A stretch of DNA of 64,000 nt. It comes from Paraburkholderia eburnea. GTDB taxonomy: Bacteria > Pseudomonadota > Gammaproteobacteria > Burkholderiales > Burkholderiaceae. How positions within the stretch are numbered: the stretch's first letter is position 1; each line of letters starts with the position of its first letter. The stretch spans positions 1 through 64,000 of the forward strand of contig NZ_PQGA01000021.1 of assembly GCF_002917095.1 (NCBI RefSeq), given 5' to 3'. The notes beneath the pieces were generated by a model. It saw only the letters and a list, made by a program, of their open reading frames with translations. It searched no databases and was not told the DNA's origin. Made by a program: the position numbers and the translations under genes. Positions 59,854-64,000 of the stretch are shown one piece after another.

Positions 59854-60111
59854 CGTGGGGAATATGCGGGCGGTGCTTCAGGCGCCTCGCTTAACGGTGT
59901 AGTCCTGCTTCCAGCAGCGGACGCCGCACGCGCTTTCAACCAACTATTCGACGGTATCTTGGCCTGTTCGAAGACTCGGACACCCATCCCGGCAGCCCGG
60001 CTGATCAGTTCGCGGCTTTAGCCTGGCTCAAGGCAGTCAGGCAGTCCTCTTCTGGCAGAGCAAAAAAATAACGCGAATGACCCGTTCCACGCGCGTGGGC
60101 CTTGACGGGGA

Positions 60112-60155
60112 GCCATGCCTGCCAGGTATGGCGTCCAACTTACAAAGTCTTTTTC
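60112..60155 (+). promoter_or_regulatory. LysR-type composite operator/promoter, site C
   Basis: GCCATGCCT-gcc-AGGTATGGC (60112-60132, T-N11-A), an 8-base spacer, TACAAAGTCTTTTTC (60141-60155), then TTTTCG-17-TATCGT. Element order, spacers and orientation relative to the downstream gene match sites A and B 25-28 kb away. It faces the MFS exporter. Confidence 0.85.
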
Positions 60156-60222
60156 GGCCGGGCAAGCGCCAACTATCGTTCGATTCCATCAGTCGCACGA
60201 AGCCGTCTCCCACCTCAGATAG

Positions 60223-60276
60223 ACAACGGGCACGACGTTCAATCTGGACGGCGGCTCGATGCTTCAGGCGCATTGA
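60223..60276 (+). pseudogene. remnant of an SDR C-terminus
   Basis: Eighteen codons including the stop, read TTGTTFNLDGGSMLQAH. This is the closing G-x-x-x-x-x-DGG pattern of short-chain dehydrogenases, as in the three intact SDRs of the LysR cluster (GDTLRVDGGSKL, GEILRVNGGRTAA). An in-frame stop precedes it immediately. It suggests that site C once drove an SDR gene in front of the MFS gene and that most of it was deleted. Confidence 0.5.
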
Positions 60277-60327
60277 TCGCGATACTCCTTTCCGCAACCC
60301 AGCACGGCTCACGCTCCGGAATACATC

Positions 60328-61527
60328 ATGACGCAAACCCCCTCAATCCAGCCCCCGCGCACGCGAAACTGGCTCGCGGTTCTTTCGGTCGCACTCAGCG
60401 CGACTGTGTTCTGTACAACTGAATTTCTGCCCGTCGGGCTACTGCGCTATATCAGCCAGGGACTGGGCGTCAGCGAAGGGACCGCCGGCATTATGGTCAC
60501 GGCACCCGGACTGCTGGCCGCCATCGCCGCGCCGCTTTTGACTGTAGCGGTCGGGCGTTTCGACCGCCGACGCGTGCTGCTGGGCCTCGGCCTGCTGCTC
60601 GTGATCGCGAATCTGACAGCCATGCTGGCGCCGAATTTCACGATTCTCATCGCGGCGCGTGCGCTGTTCGGCTTCGGGATCGGCGGATTCTGGGCGATCA
60701 GCGTGGGCCTCGGCTCACGGTTGGTGCCGGAAGAGCAGGTCGGCCGGGCCACGTCGCTGATCTTCGCGGGCGTCTCGCTCGGTATGCTGATCGGCGGCCC
60801 GGCCGGGGCGCTGATCGGGGAGTTGGCGGGCTGGCGTGCCGCGTTTGGCGCCGCGCTCGCGCTGTCCGTTGCGGCGCTGCTGGCCCAGTGGGTTGCGTTG
60901 CCGTCCCTGCACGTCACCCATCGGGTCGGTGCTCGCGATCTGCTCGGCATCTTCGGTACCCGGCCGGCTCGCATCGGGCTGATCGCGATGACGCTGGCGC
61001 TGTGCGGGCAGTTTGCGACCTATACCTATATCACCCCGTTCCTCGCCACGGTGTCGGGTTTTGGCGGCAAGGTCATCTCGCTGCTGCTGCTCGGCTATAC
61101 GTTCATCGGTCTGCTGGGCAATTTCATCGGCGGTTCAGCGGCGCAACGGAACGTCAGGGCGACCTTGATCGGAAGCATCCTGTTTATCGCCTTGCCGCTC
61201 GCCATGCTTCCGGCCCTCGGCGCGAGCCGGCCGTGGGTGCTGGTCGCGCTGGCTGCGTGGGGAACCGCGTATGGTGCGCTACCCGTCGCGCTGCAGATGT
61301 GGATGGCCCAGGCAACCCGCGAAGTGCGGGAAGGCGGCATGGCGCTTTTCGTCGCCAACTTCCAGATCTCGATTGCACTGGGTTCGTTCCTCGGCGGCAG
61401 GATCGTCGATGGCTTCGGTCTCTTCAACGCCCTGTTCTTCGGCGTGGGACTCGCCGCGCTTTCGATCCTGACACTCGCACTGACCGGCGGCCATCCGCGC
61501 CGGATCGACGAGCCCGCGACCAGTTGA
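60328..61527 (+). CDS. MFS exporter (DHA1 / AraJ-SotB type)
   Basis: A 399-residue inner-membrane protein with twelve helices. Helix 1 has ATVFCTTEFLPVGLLRYISQGLG, typical of the DHA1 drug/arabinose efflux group. The loop 2-3 motif GRFDRRRVLLGLGLL and motif C-like GVSLGMLIGGPAGALIGELAGWR mark an antiporter. It should pump out a toxic or metabolic compound. Its promoter region carries operator site C, linking it to the LysR cluster at 30.6-36 kb. Confidence 0.88.
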   Translation: MTQTPSIQPPRTRNWLAVLSVALSATVFCTTEFLPVGLLRYISQGLGVSEGTAGIMVTAPGLLAAIAAPLLTVAVGRFDRRRVLLGLGLLLVIANLTAMLAPNFTILIAARALFGFGIGGFWAISVGLGSRLVPEEQVGRATSLIFAGVSLGMLIGGPAGALIGELAGWRAAFGAALALSVAALLAQWVALPSLHVTHRVGARDLLGIFGTRPARIGLIAMTLALCGQFATYTYITPFLATVSGFGGKVISLLLLGYTFIGLLGNFIGGSAAQRNVRATLIGSILFIALPLAMLPALGASRPWVLVALAAWGTAYGALPVALQMWMAQATREVREGGMALFVANFQISIALGSFLGGRIVDGFGLFNALFFGVGLAALSILTLALTGGHPRRIDEPATS

Positions 61528-61744
61528 ACACAATCGGGCGGGGCGCCACGAGGCGGCCCGCCGACGCGATTTACGGTTGATTCCGTTCGCTGTGTGCGTA
61601 ACGCTAATTCAGCGTGAGCGAAGAAAACTTTGCCGCATGATATTGATTGACCGAAACGCCGTCGTGAAGGTTAAAAGTCGTACAGAAGAAGGCGACGTTT
61701 CGGTGATGCCTGCTCGGCGGGAAGGGGGCTGCGACAAGCTGCGA

Positions 61745-62833
61745 TCAGAAGAGATGTTTCATGCCAACGCGAAATACCATCTGATTTGTAGTTGACGACT
61801 GCCCGATCAGGAACACTGAAGCGACGGTCCCCGGACCACTGGCGCGTTGCGCCGCGGCGTCAACGTAGACGTCCGTGCGAGCGGAAAGGAAATAATCGGC
61901 GCCAAGGTTGATCTGTTCCCACCGCGATGATTCGAAGCGGTCGAATGCCAATTGGCCGGCTAGTGTAAGTGTGGGGAGCGGCATAAAGGTCGTGCCCACT
62001 CGCAAGACCTGATCAGTGGCGGCGAGACCATTGTTCGACAATCGCGTGTTGGAGTACGTGAACGATGGTGTCCATTTACCGAGATGGTAAAGCGCGCCAA
62101 CCGAGACGACGCGCTGGTTGTCGACGATGATGCCGGATTGCCCCGGCACCACGTTTTGACCGAGGAATTGCGTGACGCCCAGACTGCCGACCGCAATTGG
62201 CGCATTGTTGATATCGGTGACGACAGCCATGGACGAGAAGGCGCCATGCTCGAACTTTGCTATCGCGCTGTACGCCCGACCTTCGTTGGTGCTTAAACTA
62301 CCGCTGTTTTGCGCGAACGAGTAGATGCCCCCGAACGAGAATCCGGTGAAAGACGCGCTATAAAAGCGCACGGCATTATTAAGCCGCTCGCCGGCAATGC
62401 GGTCGAGATCGGCATTCTGGACCGCGTATATGCCGCAGCCAAGACAAGGCATATAGGGTTCGAGCTGCACGGTAAAGTCGTATTGTCGGCCGAGTGTGAT
62501 TTCCCCGATGCTACTATCGCGCAGTCCTACATACGCCTGCTTGCCGAACAGCAGTCCCCCTTGCCCCAGCGTGCCTGCGGTCGAGGAATAGCCATTTTCG
62601 AGCTTGAAAAGCGCGCTGCGGCCTGCTCCGAGATCCTCGACACCCGAGAATCCGAGTGTGTTTACCTTGCTGACGCCGCCTTGCTCCATCAGTACCGATT
62701 TGCCGCCCTGATTATTCACGTAGGTAATGCCGTTGTCGATACTGCCGTAAAGCGTGACAGAAGATTGTGCATAGGCGGTCAACGAGCCCATGAGCGCGAG
62801 GGCGCTCAGACAGATGCGCGCATACTTCTTCAA
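61745..62833 (-). CDS. outer-membrane porin (Burkholderia OmpC-like, trimeric)
   Basis: A 362-residue protein with a signal peptide (MKKYARICLSALALMGSLTAYA-QSS). It starts SSVTLYGSIDNGITYVNNQGG, has the conserved SKVNTLGFSGVEDLGAGRSALFKLENGY and GKQAYVGLRD...ITLGRQYD strands, and ends in VFRVGMKHLF with the terminal Phe needed for outer-membrane assembly. A 16-stranded general diffusion porin. The loop after LEPYMPCLGCGIYAV holds an unusual CxxC pair in the L3 constriction region. It is expressed as a single gene; the adjacent M20 hydrolase lies upstream on the same strand. Confidence 0.92.
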   Translation of the reverse strand: MKKYARICLSALALMGSLTAYAQSSVTLYGSIDNGITYVNNQGGKSVLMEQGGVSKVNTLGFSGVEDLGAGRSALFKLENGYSSTAGTLGQGGLLFGKQAYVGLRDSSIGEITLGRQYDFTVQLEPYMPCLGCGIYAVQNADLDRIAGERLNNAVRFYSASFTGFSFGGIYSFAQNSGSLSTNEGRAYSAIAKFEHGAFSSMAVVTDINNAPIAVGSLGVTQFLGQNVVPGQSGIIVDNQRVVSVGALYHLGKWTPSFTYSNTRLSNNGLAATDQVLRVGTTFMPLPTLTLAGQLAFDRFESSRWEQINLGADYFLSARTDVYVDAAAQRASGPGTVASVFLIGQSSTTNQMVFRVGMKHLF

Positions 62834-62942
62834 TTGAATCTCCAGGTTCGAACGTTGTTATGTATTACGTGCGGGCAATTCCTGCTACGGAAGCGATGAC
62901 TACGCGGCGCAACATGACGGGCGAGGATGGAAGCAGCGCGCC

Positions 62943-64000
62943 TCAGCCGAGAAAGCGCTCGACCAGTTTGACCCAGTAAGTCGCGGCCACGGGCAGGCAG
63001 GCGTCGTTGAAGTCGTATCGCGGGTTGTGCACCATGCACCCGCCTTCGCCGTCACCATTGCCAATGAACAGATAGCAGCCTGGCTTCTTTTCCAGAAGGA
63101 AGGCAAAGTCCTCGCTCGCCGTGACCGGACGCATGTTCGGGACGAGGCCGTCCTCGCCGAGCCAGTTGAGCGCGACCTCGCGCGCCAGTGCTGTCTGTGC
63201 CTCGTGGTTGACGAGCACGGGATAGCGCCGCTGGTAATCGACTTCTGCGCGCGCGCCAAAGCTCTTCGCGTGTGATTCCGTCAAATCGGTAATGCGACGT
63301 TCGAGCAGCGATCGCACCTCGGGATTGAAGGCGCGCACTGAAAGCCGCATCTGCGCCATGTCGGGAATGACATTGGGCGCGTCGCCGGAGCGGATTTCGC
63401 CGACGGTGACGATTGCACTGTCGAGCGGGTTGACGTTGCGCGACACAATGCTCTGCAGAGCCATCACGAGTGACGCACAGACGACGACAGGATCCACTGC
63501 CACATGGGGCATTGCGCCATGTCCGCCGTGACCGTAGACGCGGATCGTAACCGTATCGGACGAAGCGAGGCAGGGGCCGGAAACGAAGCCAAATTTCCCC
63601 GCTGGCAAGCCCGGCATATTATGGAGTGCGAATATTGCATCGCACGGAAAGAGCTCGAATAACCCATCGTCGAGCATCGCCTTCGCGCCACCCAACCCTT
63701 CTTCGGCGGGTTGAAATACGAGGTGCAGCGTGCCTTTGAATTGACGATGCTCCGCCAGATAGCGTGCCGCAGCCAGAAGGATGGCTGTGTGCCCGTCGTG
63801 TCCGCAGGCATGCATTTTCCCGGCGATGGCGCTGGCGTAAGGGAGCGCCGATTCCTCCTGGATCGGTAGCGCGTCCATGTCCGCGCGCAGCGCAAGAGAC
63901 GGTCCTTCGCCATTTTTCAAGGTTCCGACTACGCCGGTGCGGCCCAGACCTCGATGGACGCGATAACCCCATTTCTCAAGGCACGACGCCACCAGATTGC
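62943..64000 (-). CDS. M20 family amidohydrolase (hippurate/aminoacyl hydrolase type), partial
   Basis: About 352 residues are present; the first ~40 lie beyond the window. Metal-binding motifs are HACGHDGHTA, AEEGLGGAKAML (with the catalytic Glu), ALHNMPGLPAG and the final His in MVHNPRYDFND. The lid domain is marked by GHGGHGAMPH. The peptidase M20D group cleaves N-acyl amino acids such as hippurate or indole-acetyl conjugates in the cytosol. It lies 110 bases upstream of the porin gene on the same strand, so co-transcription is possible. Substrate unknown. Confidence 0.88.
   Translation of the reverse strand, partial: NLVASCLEKWGYRVHRGLGRTGVVGTLKNGEGPSLALRADMDALPIQEESALPYASAIAGKMHACGHDGHTAILLAAARYLAEHRQFKGTLHLVFQPAEEGLGGAKAMLDDGLFELFPCDAIFALHNMPGLPAGKFGFVSGPCLASSDTVTIRVYGHGGHGAMPHVAVDPVVVCASLVMALQSIVSRNVNPLDSAIVTVGEIRSGDAPNVIPDMAQMRLSVRAFNPEVRSLLERRITDLTESHAKSFGARAEVDYQRRYPVLVNHEAQTALAREVALNWLGEDGLVPNMRPVTASEDFAFLLEKKPGCYLFIGNGDGEGGCMVHNPRYDFNDACLPVAATYWVKLVERFLG

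Larger units (their letters stand above)
59854..60327. other. intergenic region with operator site C and an SDR remnant
   Basis: About 470 bases. The first 200 show nothing I can name. The second half contains the LysR-type operator (60112-60155), its -10-like TATCGT (60174-60179) and a short in-frame fossil of an SDR C-terminus (60223-60276). The MFS gene starts at 60328. Confidence 0.5.

Noticed and set aside
1..64000. tRNA, rRNA, insertion sequences, integrases, prophage genes
   Set aside because: None recognised on either strand by inspection; a covariance-model scan would be needed to exclude small RNAs.

Overview
The window looks like chromosomal DNA of a Burkholderiaceae betaproteobacterium (Paraburkholderia/Caballeronia/Burkholderia type). 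The evidence is high GC coding sequence throughout, a Burkholderia-type trimeric porin, many LysR/MocR/LuxR regulators, and a cellulose operon of the betaproteobacterial bcsD-P-Q-A-B-C kind. No rRNA, tRNA, IS element, CRISPR array or phage gene was seen. The assignment rests on recognised protein families, not on database comparison.

Layout. 1-10 kb: mixed metabolic and transport genes (amino-acid permease fragment, cytochrome b561, Zn alcohol dehydrogenase, xanthine/urate-type permease, GAF-GGDEF protein, ABC exporter, and an orphan TAXI binding protein beside a zinc-ribbon membrane protein). 10.3-29.4 kb: a long co-directional exopolysaccharide operon. It encodes cellulose synthesis and export (bcsD, bcsP, bcsQ, bcsA, two different bcsB genes, bcsC) followed directly by a Wss/Alg-type O-acetylation cassette (two SGNH proteins, AlgF-like, MBOAT, AlgJ-like). 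This predicts acetylated cellulose. Unusual points are the tandem bcsB pair with one copy lacking all cysteines, the tandem SGNH pair, a BcsQ carrying a 9-bp-repeat linker and a C-terminal membrane anchor, and no bcsZ endoglucanase.

30.6-36 kb: an electrophile/quinone-detoxification-like cluster (three SDRs, a GST, an old-yellow-enzyme reductase) next to a LysR regulator. A composite operator/promoter (T-N11-A palindrome, fixed 8-nt spacer, TACAAAGTCTTTT, then a -10-like box) occurs before both SDR operons. A third copy lies 25 kb away before an MFS efflux gene, which ties these genes into one predicted regulon.

36-45.3 kb: MgtC-like protein, a split YeeE/YedE sulfur-transport pair, and a sulfur/cysteine cluster. 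This has a rhodanese, serine acetyltransferase, XRE regulator, family 2A encapsulin shell and a cysteine desulfurase with a long disordered N-terminal cargo domain, i.e. a sulfur-handling protein nanocompartment. 45.3-50 kb: a MocR regulator divergent from a PotABCD-like polyamine-type ABC importer. 50-54 kb: PAS-GGDEF-EAL protein and a LuxR-type regulator. 54-57 kb: a multicopper oxidase and a small secreted partner. 57-60 kb: flavin-dependent monooxygenase pair of the organosulfur type. 60-64 kb: MFS exporter, porin, and a partial M20 amidohydrolase.

BcsA carries a PilZ domain, and two c-di-GMP enzymes lie within 40 kb, so cellulose output is probably c-di-GMP controlled. Start codons were chosen from ribosome-binding sites, overlaps and family N-termini; several are GTG or TTG.
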